Shown: positions 19,227 to 26,739 of the stretch, one piece after another | Layout of the letters: every line of letters begins with the position of its first letter | How positions within the stretch are numbered: the stretch's first letter is position 1 | Assembly: GCA_002382755.1 (NCBI GenBank) | Contig: DFZT01000029.1 | Span: 1-26,739, forward strand | Length of the DNA: 26,739 nt | Direction: 5' to 3' | Source: Firmicutes bacterium UBA4049 | GTDB lineage: Bacteria; Bacillota; Desulfotomaculia; Desulfotomaculales; Nap2-2B | The notes under the pieces: generated by a model | Databases searched by the model: none | Told to the model about the DNA's origin: nothing | Seen by the model: the letters and a program-made list of their open reading frames with translations, nothing else | Translations under genes and position numbers: made by a program

Positions 19227-20420
19227 TTATCCTTTCTGATCGTCCAACAAAGCGGCTACACCCGGAAGAACCTTCCCCTCCATAAACTCAAGTGAGGCTC
19301 CCCCACCGGTTGAAATATGGGTCATCTTATCCGCTATGCCCGCTTTTTCCACTGCCGACGCCGTATCTCCCCCTCCGACAACAGTTGTTGCGCCGCTTTC
19401 CGCCAAAGCCCGGGCTAACGAAAAGGTGCCCTGAGAGAAGGGAGGCATTTCAAAAACACCCATTGGTCCGTTCCAAATCACTGTTTTTGCAATTCTTACA
19501 GCTTTAGTATATATTTCAATTGTTTCCGGCCCTATATCCAGAGCCATCCAATCTTCCGGAACCTCGTTTACCGATACAACTTTCTTCTCCGAACCGGGTT
19601 CAGCGGCTGGTGTAACCATCAAATCCACCGGCAGCATGAGCTTAAGGCCCCGATTTTTTATTTTTGCGACAAGTTCTCCGGCAAATTCAACCTTATCGGC
19701 TTCGATTAAGGACTTACCCATTTCGTATCCGGCTGCCCGCAAAAAAGTGTTGGCCATTCCGCCTCCAATAATAAGATCATCCACTTTTTCTAGGAGGTTG
19801 TCGATAATCCCTATTTTATCAGATATTTTTGCTCCGCCCAGAATAACAAAGAAAGGATGTTCAGGCTGCATTATTGTTTTACCCAGCATAGTGATCTCTT
19901 TTTGCATTAAAAATCCTGCTACTGCCGGCAATAAATGCGCTACTCCTTCAGTCGAAGCGTGTGCGCGGTGTGCTGTCCCGAAAGCATCGTTTACATAAAT
20001 ATCCGCCAACTCGGCCAGGCCGCGGGCGAATTTCTCTTCATTTTTTTCTTCTCCAGGGTAAAAGCGCACATTTTCCAAAAGGAGCACATCACCTGGCTGC
20101 ATCCTGGAAACAGCAGCCTTAGGTTCATCGCCAATGCAATCGTTTACTTTTTGCACAGGCATTTTTAACAGTTGCGCAAGCCGGTCAGCCACAGGATCAA
20201 GCCTGTATCTTTCGTCAAACTTACCCTTTGGACGCCCTAGATGTGAAACGATAATTACTTTGGCCTGTTTCCCGATTAGATAAACCAGTGTCGGCAGAGA
20301 TGCGATAATACGTGTATCATCTGAAACTTCCCCGTTATCACTTAAAGGTACATTAAAATCCACACGCACCAGCACTCTCTTGCCTGTCACATCCATTTCC
20401 GAGACAGATTTTTTGTGCAT
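19227..20420 (-). CDS. pgk: Phosphoglycerate kinase
   Basis: This enzyme transfers phosphate between 1,3-bisphosphoglycerate and ADP. It has 397 aa, the usual length. The N-terminal substrate site has [20 protein letters not shown] and [20 protein letters not shown]. The C-terminal nucleotide site has [23 protein letters not shown] and [13 protein letters not shown]. The ATG at 20420 follows AGGGGATAGAA and lies 35 bases after the gap stop. Confidence 0.98.
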   Translation of the reverse strand: MHKKSVSEMDVTGKRVLVRVDFNVPLSDNGEVSDDTRIIASLPTLVYLIGKQAKVIIVSHLGRPKGKFDERYRLDPVADRLAQLLKMPVQKVNDCIGDEPKAAVSRMQPGDVLLLENVRFYPGEEKNEEKFARGLAELADIYVNDAFGTAHRAHASTEGVAHLLPAVAGFLMQKEITMLGKTIMQPEHPFFVILGGAKISDKIGIIDNLLEKVDDLIIGGGMANTFLRAAGYEMGKSLIEADKVEFAGELVAKIKNRGLKLMLPVDLMVTPAAEPGSEKKVVSVNEVPEDWMALDIGPETIEIYTKAVRIAKTVIWNGPMGVFEMPPFSQGTFSLARALAESGATTVVGGGDTASAVEKAGIADKMTHISTGGGASLEFMEGKVLPGVAALLDDQKG

Positions 20421-20455
20421 TTCTATCCCCTAGCTTTTTTTAATTTCTAAACTGT

Positions 20456-21463
20456 TTATAATCCTTTTTGGGCCATATACTTGGCAAGGTCAATAACACG
20501 GTTGGCATAACCCCATTCATTGTCGTACCAGGCTACTACTTTAACGAGTTTTTCTCCAATAACCATTGTTGAAAGTCCGTCAACAATTGATGAGTGAGGA
20601 TCGCCGTTAAAATCGCAAGAAACCAGCGGGAGATCACTAAAAGCAAGGATTCCCAGCAAATCGCTCTCTGATGCATTTTTTAATTCAAAATTAACATCAT
20701 CTTTACTGGCGGGCTTATTAACCTGAGCAACAAAATCCACCACACTTACATTAGGTGTGGGAACACGTAAGGAAAGACCGCTTAGCTTGCCCTCCAGTTC
20801 AGGCAGAACAAGATTAATAGCCTTCGCCGCGCCTGTAGTAGTAGGAATGATTGACATTGCCGCCGCTCTGGACCTGCGCAAATCCTTGTGCCGGGAATCC
20901 AGAAGCTTCTGGTCATTTGTATAAGCATGTATAGTTGTCATCAAACCGTTTTCAATTTCGTACTTACTATGCAGCACCTTGACAACCGGGGCAAGACAGT
21001 TTGTTGTACAGGAGCCGCAGGAAACAACATGATGGCTGTCCGGGTTGTATTTATCATCATTTACTCCCATTACGATGGTAATGTCTTCATTCTTTGCAGG
21101 AGCTGTAATAATAACCTTTTTCGCCTTTTGTTTTATATGCGTTCCGGCTTCCTTTCCATCATTATGCTTGCCGGTGGATTCAACCACTATATCAACGCCA
21201 TATTCCCCCCATGGCAACTTATTAGGATCTTTTTCTGAGATTACAGCTACTTTTCTGTCGCCGATTATAAATCCCCCGTCAAAAAAGGAAACTTTATTTG
21301 CCAGTCTTCCGTGGACTGAGTCGTACATTAAAAGGTGGGCCAACGTGGCTGCATCCCCATTGCTATTTACGACAACTACCTCCACTTCGGGATCCATCAA
21401 CGCTACGCGGAAAACACAACGGCCTACCCGGCCGAATCCGTTGATACCTACCTTGATTGTCAT
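20456..21463 (-). CDS. gap: Glyceraldehyde-3-phosphate dehydrogenase (type I), cofactor preference uncertain
   Basis: This enzyme oxidises and phosphorylates glyceraldehyde-3-phosphate, or reverses this in gluconeogenesis. It has 335 aa with an intact catalytic centre: Cys152 in SCGSCTTNCLAP and His179 in IHAYTNDQ. The Rossmann start is KVGINGFGRVGR. Two positions that set NAD specificity in classical enzymes differ. The Asp of the V-N-D-L segment is Ser34 (VVNSNGDAATLAHLL), and the Leu-Pro before HKDLRR is Ser190-Arg191 (KLLDSRHKDLRR). NADP(H) use or dual use is therefore possible; this is an inference. The ATG at 21463 follows GGGAGTGGTGTGGAAAA. It heads gap-pgk-tpiA-gpmI, with no cggR before it. 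Confidence 0.96.
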   Translation of the reverse strand: MTIKVGINGFGRVGRCVFRVALMDPEVEVVVVNSNGDAATLAHLLMYDSVHGRLANKVSFFDGGFIIGDRKVAVISEKDPNKLPWGEYGVDIVVESTGKHNDGKEAGTHIKQKAKKVIITAPAKNEDITIVMGVNDDKYNPDSHHVVSCGSCTTNCLAPVVKVLHSKYEIENGLMTTIHAYTNDQKLLDSRHKDLRRSRAAAMSIIPTTTGAAKAINLVLPELEGKLSGLSLRVPTPNVSVVDFVAQVNKPASKDDVNFELKNASESDLLGILAFSDLPLVSCDFNGDPHSSIVDGLSTMVIGEKLVKVVAWYDNEWGYANRVIDLAKYMAQKGL

Positions 21464-21499
21464 TTTTCCACACCACTCCCTTTAATAGTATGTCTCATA

Positions 21500-21515
21500 T
21501 AACAATATTATGTTA
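21500..21515 (-). promoter_or_regulatory. Near-palindrome in the gap promoter region
   Basis: In the 172-base gap between rpoN and gap, TAACA and TGTTA arms flank a 6-base AT core (minus strand TAACATAATATTGTTA). A candidate promoter lies just upstream of it on the minus strand (TTGGTG, about 18 bases, TATATC). The site is 36-52 bases before the gap ATG and could be an operator. The rest of the gap is very AT-rich, with A and T runs and no clear terminator. Confidence 0.35.
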
Positions 21516-21635
21516 ATTATGATATATTAATTCTATTCGATACCCACCAATAATTTTCCTTTTTTTTAAGAAAATAAAAAAAGAACGTATTTTGTTATCC
21601 GTCCCCTTTTTTAGGAATTTTCTTTTGCCCCGTAA

Positions 21636-23033
21636 CTAATATCTTATTCTCTGACGGGCAGGAGGTATTCCAATTTCACTGCGATATTTGGCAATTGTCC
21701 GGCGTGAAATTCTGATCCCGCGCTCGGCAAATTTGTCCGCAACCTCCTGATCGCTTAAAGTTCTTATGGGGTTTTCTTGAGCTATAATCTTACGCAGGCT
21801 TTCCTTGACGGCAGCCGCGGAAGTTTCTCGATCGCTGCCGCTGCTAAGTCCCGCCGAGAAAAAAGATCTCATTGGAAGCATACCCCGAGGTGTTTGAACA
21901 TATTTGTTTGAAGTTGCCCTGCTGACAGTAGATTCATGTAATCCGACAATTTTGGCGACCTGTTTTAAGTTCAAGGGTTTCAGGTGTTCATATCCATATT
22001 TTAAAAAGTCCTGCTGTAAAGCAACCAGGCAGTTTGTTATTTTATATAGAGTAATCCTCCGCTGCTCAACGCTTTTAATCAACCAGGCGGCAGCATTCAG
22101 CTTAACCCCCAAAAAGTGACGAATTTTTGAATCTGCTTCCTTCTCCAGCATCGCGCTGTAATACGTGTTAATTTTTATGTTTATAGGGTCATTTACTGTT
22201 ATTGTATAATACTGTCCGGCTTTTTCTACGATGACATCCGGAACGATATATTTTACACAGTTACCCGAACTGTAATTACAGCCCGGTCTGGGTTCCAAGG
22301 TTTTAATAAAACGCGCAGCGTCCTGTATATCCTCAAAGTCAACTCCAAGCTTATGCGCAATCAATGACAGCTTGCCTTTTGCTAATTCGGGCAGATAGCG
22401 ACGGATAACATTTTCTAACAACTCGTCTTTAATATTTAACTGGTTAACCTGGATCAAAAGACATTCCTGCAAATCACGCGCGCCTATTCCGGCCGGTTCT
22501 AAGCCCTGAATAATTTTAAGGGTCTCTTCAACTTCCCTGCGAGTTACTTCTAATGAAGCGGCGACCTCTTCAACTGATACCTGTAAATACCCATTTTCGT
22601 CTATATTGCCGATTAAATACCGGCCTATCAACCTCTGCCGGGCATTATCTATGACAAGATTTAATTGATCGCAAAGAAATTCCGCCAAACTGTATTCTTG
22701 CCTGATATAATTTTCATAGTTCGAATTTTCGTGACCAGTTTCTTTTTCCGGTTTTAAGAAACCAAGGTCACTACTATCGTGAAAATAATCCTGCCATTCA
22801 GGATCAAACCTTAATTCATTCTCTTCTAAACCTGTTTCCGGAAACAACCTCCCGACTTCCTGCCGATCACCTTCCTCCTCCAATTCCAACATTGGATTTT
22901 CCTGAAGCTGCTGTTCAAGGTAACCGTTTAAATCCATCATAGACTGCTGCAATACCATAATGGCCTGTCTTAAGCCCGGGGTAATCATCATTTTTTGAGT
23001 TTGTTCTATTTTAATAGTATTTCCAGCCGCCAT
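21636..23033 (-). CDS. rpoN: RNA polymerase sigma-54 factor
   Basis: Sigma-54 directs RNA polymerase to -24/-12 promoters that need an AAA+ enhancer-binding activator. The protein has 465 aa. Region I is Gln/Leu rich (QTQKMMITPGLRQAIMVLQQ); an acidic region II follows (about 50-95). The core-binding domain contains RDLQECLLIQVNQLNI, the HTH contains VGLHESTVSRATSNKYVQTP, and the C-terminal RpoN box is SRRTIAKYRSEIGIPPARQR (canonical ARRTVAKYR). The ATG at 23033 follows AGAGGTGTTTCG and is 10 bases after the whiA stop. No sigma-54 activator gene is in the window. Confidence 0.96.
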   Translation of the reverse strand: MAAGNTIKIEQTQKMMITPGLRQAIMVLQQSMMDLNGYLEQQLQENPMLELEEEGDRQEVGRLFPETGLEENELRFDPEWQDYFHDSSDLGFLKPEKETGHENSNYENYIRQEYSLAEFLCDQLNLVIDNARQRLIGRYLIGNIDENGYLQVSVEEVAASLEVTRREVEETLKIIQGLEPAGIGARDLQECLLIQVNQLNIKDELLENVIRRYLPELAKGKLSLIAHKLGVDFEDIQDAARFIKTLEPRPGCNYSSGNCVKYIVPDVIVEKAGQYYTITVNDPINIKINTYYSAMLEKEADSKIRHFLGVKLNAAAWLIKSVEQRRITLYKITNCLVALQQDFLKYGYEHLKPLNLKQVAKIVGLHESTVSRATSNKYVQTPRGMLPMRSFFSAGLSSGSDRETSAAAVKESLRKIIAQENPIRTLSDQEVADKFAERGIRISRRTIAKYRSEIGIPPARQRIRY

Positions 23034-23043
23034 CGAAACACCT

Positions 23044-24018
23044 CTATTGAGGGATCTTCTCCTTCAGAAAAATAACTTCCTGGTTCAGCAGATACTGCCT
23101 CGCGATATCTTCTAATTTTTTCAACCGGTATCTGACACCCGACTTGCCTATTTTAGGCTCGATAAGTTCCCCTAGTTCCCTAAGACTGGCATCGGGGTAA
23201 GTTAATCGCGCAGAAGCTACTTGCCGCAGGGGAAGGGGCAATTTGCCAATCCCCAAAGTTGACGCTATAAATTTAATGGTTTCCAGCTGATTTAATGATG
23301 CGTTTACAGTTTTGCTTAAATTAGCTGTTTCACAATTTACAAGCCGGTTAATCTGATTGCGCATCCCCTTGTAAACACGTATATTTTCCATGTCCAAAAG
23401 AGCTGTATGCGCTCCGATAATATTTAAACAATCAGCAATCTGCCCGCCTTCCTTAAGATAAGCGACAAAACCGTTTTTACGAGCAATCAGTCCAGGATGA
23501 AGGTTGAATTTCTGCAGCAGACGGCATATTTCCCTTGCGTAATTTTCGCTCGAACTAGTAATCTCCAGGTGGTAATTGCTTGAAGGGTTATTTATAGAAC
23601 CGCTGCCCAAAAATAAACCACGCAGGTAAGCCCTGCGGCAGCATTCCTTGCGAACCAGCCAGCCGGGTATCGTTTCCTTTAACTGACTTTTATCATCCAG
23701 AATTCTAAGCCTTTCCAGAACTCTTGAAGCATCTGCAGGCGAAGAAACTCTGACAATGTAGATATTGTTTTTACGCAGTTTTCTTTTCCTTTTTACTTGT
23801 ATATGCGCATAAATTTGAAAAATTTCTTTTAACAACAAGAAATTTTTACGGGCTAAGGCAGCGCTTTCAGTGTTAATATTTAAAACAACCTGATTATCTT
23901 TTGTTGGCAAGAGTGTTCCGTTTGTTTTGATCAGAGCCGCAAACTCAGCTTCCCTGCAGCATTGTTTATTTCCCATTACCCTCGCCAACTCATCCTTGGT
24001 AACAATGGAAAAAGACAT
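23044..24018 (-). CDS. whiA: DNA-binding protein WhiA
   Basis: WhiA is a conserved Gram-positive DNA-binding protein. It is a sporulation regulator in Streptomyces and affects division and chromosome segregation in Bacillus. It has 324 aa with an N-terminal degenerate LAGLIDADG homing-endonuclease-like fold (CCRRAYLRGLFLGSGSINNP) and a C-terminal helix-turn-helix (LRELGELIEPKIGKSGVRYR). The ATG at 24018 follows CAGGTGATGCGATAA. It normally follows yvcK; here a polysaccharide deacetylase gene holds that place. Confidence 0.95.
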   Translation of the reverse strand: MSFSIVTKDELARVMGNKQCCREAEFAALIKTNGTLLPTKDNQVVLNINTESAALARKNFLLLKEIFQIYAHIQVKRKRKLRKNNIYIVRVSSPADASRVLERLRILDDKSQLKETIPGWLVRKECCRRAYLRGLFLGSGSINNPSSNYHLEITSSSENYAREICRLLQKFNLHPGLIARKNGFVAYLKEGGQIADCLNIIGAHTALLDMENIRVYKGMRNQINRLVNCETANLSKTVNASLNQLETIKFIASTLGIGKLPLPLRQVASARLTYPDASLRELGELIEPKIGKSGVRYRLKKLEDIARQYLLNQEVIFLKEKIPQ

Positions 24019-24076
24019 TTATCGCATCACCTGCATAATATGTTTCTTTAGCAATCCGGCAGGCCAAACTGGAAAT

Positions 24077-24916
24077 TTAAGTCCGGCTTTTGTTAAGCTC
24101 GTTAATAAACTTTCTCAAATCATATTTACCAATGATCCTTACACGCTTTATAGCATAAGGATCGCTTCCATACGTAACCAAACCCTGATCGGACGTTACA
24201 GCGATAGTATATCCGCTTTCCCGTACAATTTCCTCGAGTTGGCTGTTGTAATGCCCGTAGGGATAGGCAAAAGCCTCTGTGGGGGTTTTTAAATGTTCTT
24301 CAAGAACCAACTTGCAATTTTCAATTTCATACCTGGCTTCCGGTAATGTTATATCCGTTAAAGAGGTGTGATTCAATGTATGAGCTCCAAACGTTATACC
24401 ATAGCGTGACATTTGATCAATCTCGTTCCACCCAAGCAACCGGTTAACCGGCTCTAATTTTTTCGCCACGTCAAATTCGTTCGTTTTGCCTATATAATCA
24501 GCAACTAAAAAAACTGTAGCGGTAAATCCATATTTTTTTAAGATTGGAAAAGCATATTTATAATTATCAAGATATCCGTCATCAAAGGTTATCACAACTG
24601 ATTTAGCCGGCAGGATTTGATCACCCTTTATGAAATCTGTAAGTTCAGTCAATAAAACAGTATGATAACCGTTTTTAGCCAGGTATTGCATTTGATGTTC
24701 AAAACTTGCCGGAGTCACCCTTATTCCAAGTCCGCCGCTTTTTGGATCGGGGGAAATCTTATGGTACATTAATACAGGAACCTGACTTGCGTTGGCAGCT
24801 CCAGCCTGAGGTTCAGAAGAGATATAGATAGGCAATATATTCCAGGCATACCTGACACCAAACCAGGCAGCGCCTATTATTACCGAAACGAAAATAACCG
24901 TCCTTATTGATTTCAT
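24077..24916 (-). CDS. Membrane-anchored polysaccharide deacetylase (NodB domain)
   Basis: This is a 279-aa protein. Residues of about 5-32 form an uncleaved N-terminal transmembrane segment or signal anchor, and a short linker follows. The NodB (CE4) deacetylase domain starts at PVLMYHKIS (about 47-55). It carries the metal-site motif VITFDDGYLDN (Asp112-Asp113), ATVFLVADYIG, and the HxxxH of FGAHTLNHTSL (His179, His183); FAYPYGHYN stands for the usual RxPYG motif. Family members remove N-acetyl groups from peptidoglycan or other surface glycans. The ATG at 24916 follows GGAGAAACTAAAAA. It lies between rapZ and whiA, on the same strand and closely spaced. Confidence 0.9.
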   Translation of the reverse strand: MKSIRTVIFVSVIIGAAWFGVRYAWNILPIYISSEPQAGAANASQVPVLMYHKISPDPKSGGLGIRVTPASFEHQMQYLAKNGYHTVLLTELTDFIKGDQILPAKSVVITFDDGYLDNYKYAFPILKKYGFTATVFLVADYIGKTNEFDVAKKLEPVNRLLGWNEIDQMSRYGITFGAHTLNHTSLTDITLPEARYEIENCKLVLEEHLKTPTEAFAYPYGHYNSQLEEIVRESGYTIAVTSDQGLVTYGSDPYAIKRVRIIGKYDLRKFINELNKSRT

Positions 24917-24948
24917 TTTTTAGTTTCTCCAAAGATCATTAAGCCTTC

Positions 24949-25848
24949 TTATAAACCAGAGTGATCAATATCTCTATGTCTTATGGAAACCCGGTAATTT
25001 TTTTCCTTCAGGTGCCGTTCCAGGTTATTAGCTACAGCAACAGAACGATGCCGTCCCCCTGTACAACCGACGGCAATAGTAAGAATCGACTTGCCCTCCT
25101 TTATATATTCCGGCACCAAAAAATCGATCAAAACCAGAAATTTTTTCATGAATTCGTCTGTAACAGCAGAGCCGGATACATATTTTTCAACCACCTCTTC
25201 ATTTCCGGTTAGTAATTGAAGCTCTGGAACATAATACGGATTTGGAAGAAAGCGAACGTCAAAAACGAGGTCGCTGTCCAGGGGTATTCCGTACTTATAA
25301 CCAAAGGAAATTATCGAAACTCTAAATTGGGGCAGATCCACCCGTGAAGAAAACAACTCGCTTACCCCAACTTTTAACTGTGTATTAGTAAGCTCCGATG
25401 TGTCTATGACCTTATTTGCATGTCCGCGAAGTTCTTGCAGGCAGGCTCTTTCCTCTTGGATGCACCTTAAAATTTCGCCGTGCTCGCTTAAGGGATGGCT
25501 GCGTCTGGATTCCTTAAAACGCCGGACAAGACATTCGTCAGACGCCTCAAGAAAAAGTATTTCATATTGGTAAGCGCCTTTTTGTTTTAATTCATTAAGC
25601 ACTTCGAATAAATCATCAAAAAAAATGCCTCCGCGTATATCGACAACCAGCGCCAACCTGTCTATGGAATTCGTCTGGATGCACAGATCAGTAAACTTGG
25701 GAATTAAGGCAGGGGGAAGGTTGTCCACACAAAAAAACCCAAGATCCTCCAGGTGTCGCAAAACCTGGGTTTTGCCGGCTCCAGACAAGCCTGTGACAAT
25801 TACCAGCCTTGGCAACGGTGTATTAGCGTCAGTAGCCCCTACCGCCAT
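24949..25848 (-). CDS. rapZ: RNase adapter / nucleotide-binding protein RapZ (YvcJ)
   Basis: In enterobacteria RapZ senses glucosamine-6-phosphate and presents small RNA GlmZ to RNase E; B. subtilis YvcJ is a GTPase/ATPase with a less clear role. The protein has 299 aa, with the Walker A GLSGAGKT at residues 20-27, the [10 protein letters not shown] block after it (about 41-50), [22 protein letters not shown], and the conserved C-terminal [13 protein letters not shown]. The N-terminus is about ten residues longer than needed before RLVIVTG. The ATG at 25848 has AAGG 10 bases away, so a slightly later GTG (codon 3) is possible. Confidence 0.94.
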   Translation of the reverse strand: MAVGATDANTPLPRLVIVTGLSGAGKTQVLRHLEDLGFFCVDNLPPALIPKFTDLCIQTNSIDRLALVVDIRGGIFFDDLFEVLNELKQKGAYQYEILFLEASDECLVRRFKESRRSHPLSEHGEILRCIQEERACLQELRGHANKVIDTSELTNTQLKVGVSELFSSRVDLPQFRVSIISFGYKYGIPLDSDLVFDVRFLPNPYYVPELQLLTGNEEVVEKYVSGSAVTDEFMKKFLVLIDFLVPEYIKEGKSILTIAVGCTGGRHRSVAVANNLERHLKEKNYRVSIRHRDIDHSGL

Positions 25849-25911
25849 TTGTTAAAAACCTTCTCTTTCTCATTTTGGACAAATTCGGATTTCACTTGAA
25901 TCCTCCGGCAG

Positions 25912-26739
25912 TTATCGGCCGGCCAGGGCGCCCTTTAAACGGTCAATGACTTTTACGGGGCCGGGGTCGATTCCGTAAAGCAAAGCGAGGTAAATACTGG
26001 TATAATCCCCGGTATAGATTAAGGAATACATCCGGGAAAGAATTGTATCACCGTCAGAATTAATTTCCTCGACACCGGCTACTTTTTCTCCTACTTCTTG
26101 TTGTGTAATTTCAATTCTTTTTTGTACCCTGTCGTGATCGTCCCTGCTCCGAAGAATTATTAAAAAGATATTTTTCAATATCTCCGCAGGTGTTTCAAAA
26201 CCTACTATCTCGTTGTGATTGAGTTCCGGAAATACATTCCAATATGCGGGTGTTTTTGTATTTTCATTAAATTGTCCTTTCCAGCGCTGGGCGACAACTT
26301 CGGTTGTTCCGGATGAACCCCAAATCACCGGAATATGCCCGTAAAGTTTTGCAGCAAGCTTTTTAGATAGATTGCCGGACAACTCCGCCTGAGGGCCTAA
26401 TTGATCACGCAGCAATCTTAGCCGTTGAACGAGTTCAGCCACTTCTTCAGAGATACCCGTAACAAAACACATTCTTTCCAGTACCGCTAACATCGGTATA
26501 AACAAGTAACCCGTTGCGGCGCGCGGAGAAATACCCCCGGGAACGGTAACTGCCGGAACTTTATCCGCCTGTGCCATGTCTTTAAGTTTTCCCCCGGTAG
26601 TTAAAACAACTATGGAAGCTTTTTTCTCACGAGCCATTTCGTAAGCGCTAAGTGTTTCTTCAGTGTTTCCCGAATAGCTGACTGCAAAAACAAGCGTTCG
26701 CCGATCAACAAACAGGGGAAGGGAATAATGGCGGTTAAC
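25912..26739 (-). CDS. Bifunctional phosphoglucose/phosphomannose isomerase, C-terminal part (5' end outside window)
   Basis: The frame is open to the window edge, and 275 residues are visible; roughly the first 60-70 are missing. The N-terminal SIS domain is recognised by VFAVSYSGNTEETLSAYEMA and VPGGISPRAA. The C-terminal bact-PGI_C domain carries IPVIWGSSGTTEVVAQRWKG and FNENTKTPAYWNVFPELNHNEIVGFE, which hold the catalytic Glu and His region. It should interconvert glucose-6-P/fructose-6-P and mannose-6-P/fructose-6-P. The ATG at 26637 is internal, since the SYSGNTEET motif lies upstream of it. The stop is 63 bases before rapZ. Confidence 0.9.
   Translation of the reverse strand, partial: VNRHYSLPLFVDRRTLVFAVSYSGNTEETLSAYEMAREKKASIVVLTTGGKLKDMAQADKVPAVTVPGGISPRAATGYLFIPMLAVLERMCFVTGISEEVAELVQRLRLLRDQLGPQAELSGNLSKKLAAKLYGHIPVIWGSSGTTEVVAQRWKGQFNENTKTPAYWNVFPELNHNEIVGFETPAEILKNIFLIILRSRDDHDRVQKRIEITQQEVGEKVAGVEEINSDGDTILSRMYSLIYTGDYTSIYLALLYGIDPGPVKVIDRLKGALAGR

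Noticed and set aside
26535..26637. ATG at 26637 as the start of the isomerase gene
   Set aside because: The SIS-domain motif SYSGNTEETL is encoded upstream in the same open frame, which runs off the window.

Overview
The window (about 26.7 kb, moderate GC) looks like chromosome from an anaerobic, Gram-positive, probably spore-forming member of the Clostridia, most like the Desulfotomaculum/Pelotomaculum (Peptococcaceae) group. This is an inference from gene content and order: recO next to glyQS, a CcpN-type repressor, a PPDK regulatory protein and ppdK; rapZ/whiA/rpoN running into gap-pgk-tpiA-gpmI; a pyruvoyl-dependent arginine decarboxylase; strong GGAGG-type ribosome binding sites; and frequent TTG starts. 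I see no rRNA, tRNA, insertion sequence, prophage or CRISPR array.

Layout. (1) 1-1352, minus strand: the start of a four-helix-bundle (S23/IVP-type) gene whose ribosome binding site grows out of a tandem heptamer repeat, then a membrane protein with an extracytoplasmic beta-solenoid (bactofilin-like) domain. (2) 1420-9531, minus strand: recO, glyQ, glyS, a CcpN-like HTH-CBS repressor, the PPDK regulatory kinase/phosphorylase and ppdK. Translation order is recO first, ppdK last. A good sigma-A promoter precedes glyQS, and no T-box is visible there. (3) 9709-13564, plus strand: the only island on this strand. It holds an Amidase_3 enzyme without a signal peptide, a secreted L,D-transpeptidase with a peptidoglycan-binding domain, an Amj-family lipid II flippase, a divergent CofE-like protein and a pyruvoyl-dependent arginine decarboxylase. 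(4) 13569-16723, minus strand: an AmmeMemoRadiSam module (radical SAM protein plus a LigB/Memo-like-AMMECR1 fusion) behind a LysE-type exporter. (5) 16907-26739, minus strand: a long central-carbon block read as bifunctional phosphoglucose/phosphomannose isomerase (cut by the window end), rapZ, polysaccharide deacetylase, whiA, rpoN, gap, pgk, tpiA, gpmI.

How the genes fit together. Most of the window is central carbon flux (gap to gpmI, ppdK with its regulators, hexose-phosphate isomerase, RapZ) combined with cell-wall synthesis and remodelling (amidase, L,D-transpeptidase, Amj, deacetylase). The points most worth a second look are: the GAPDH, which lacks both classical NAD-specificity signatures; the LigB-AMMECR1 fusion with AmrS and a LysE exporter, whose reaction I cannot name; the CofE-like protein paired with arginine decarboxylase; the yvcK position between rapZ and whiA taken by a deacetylase; the missing cggR upstream of gap; and a PPDK regulatory protein gene with no canonical start codon in its conserved frame.
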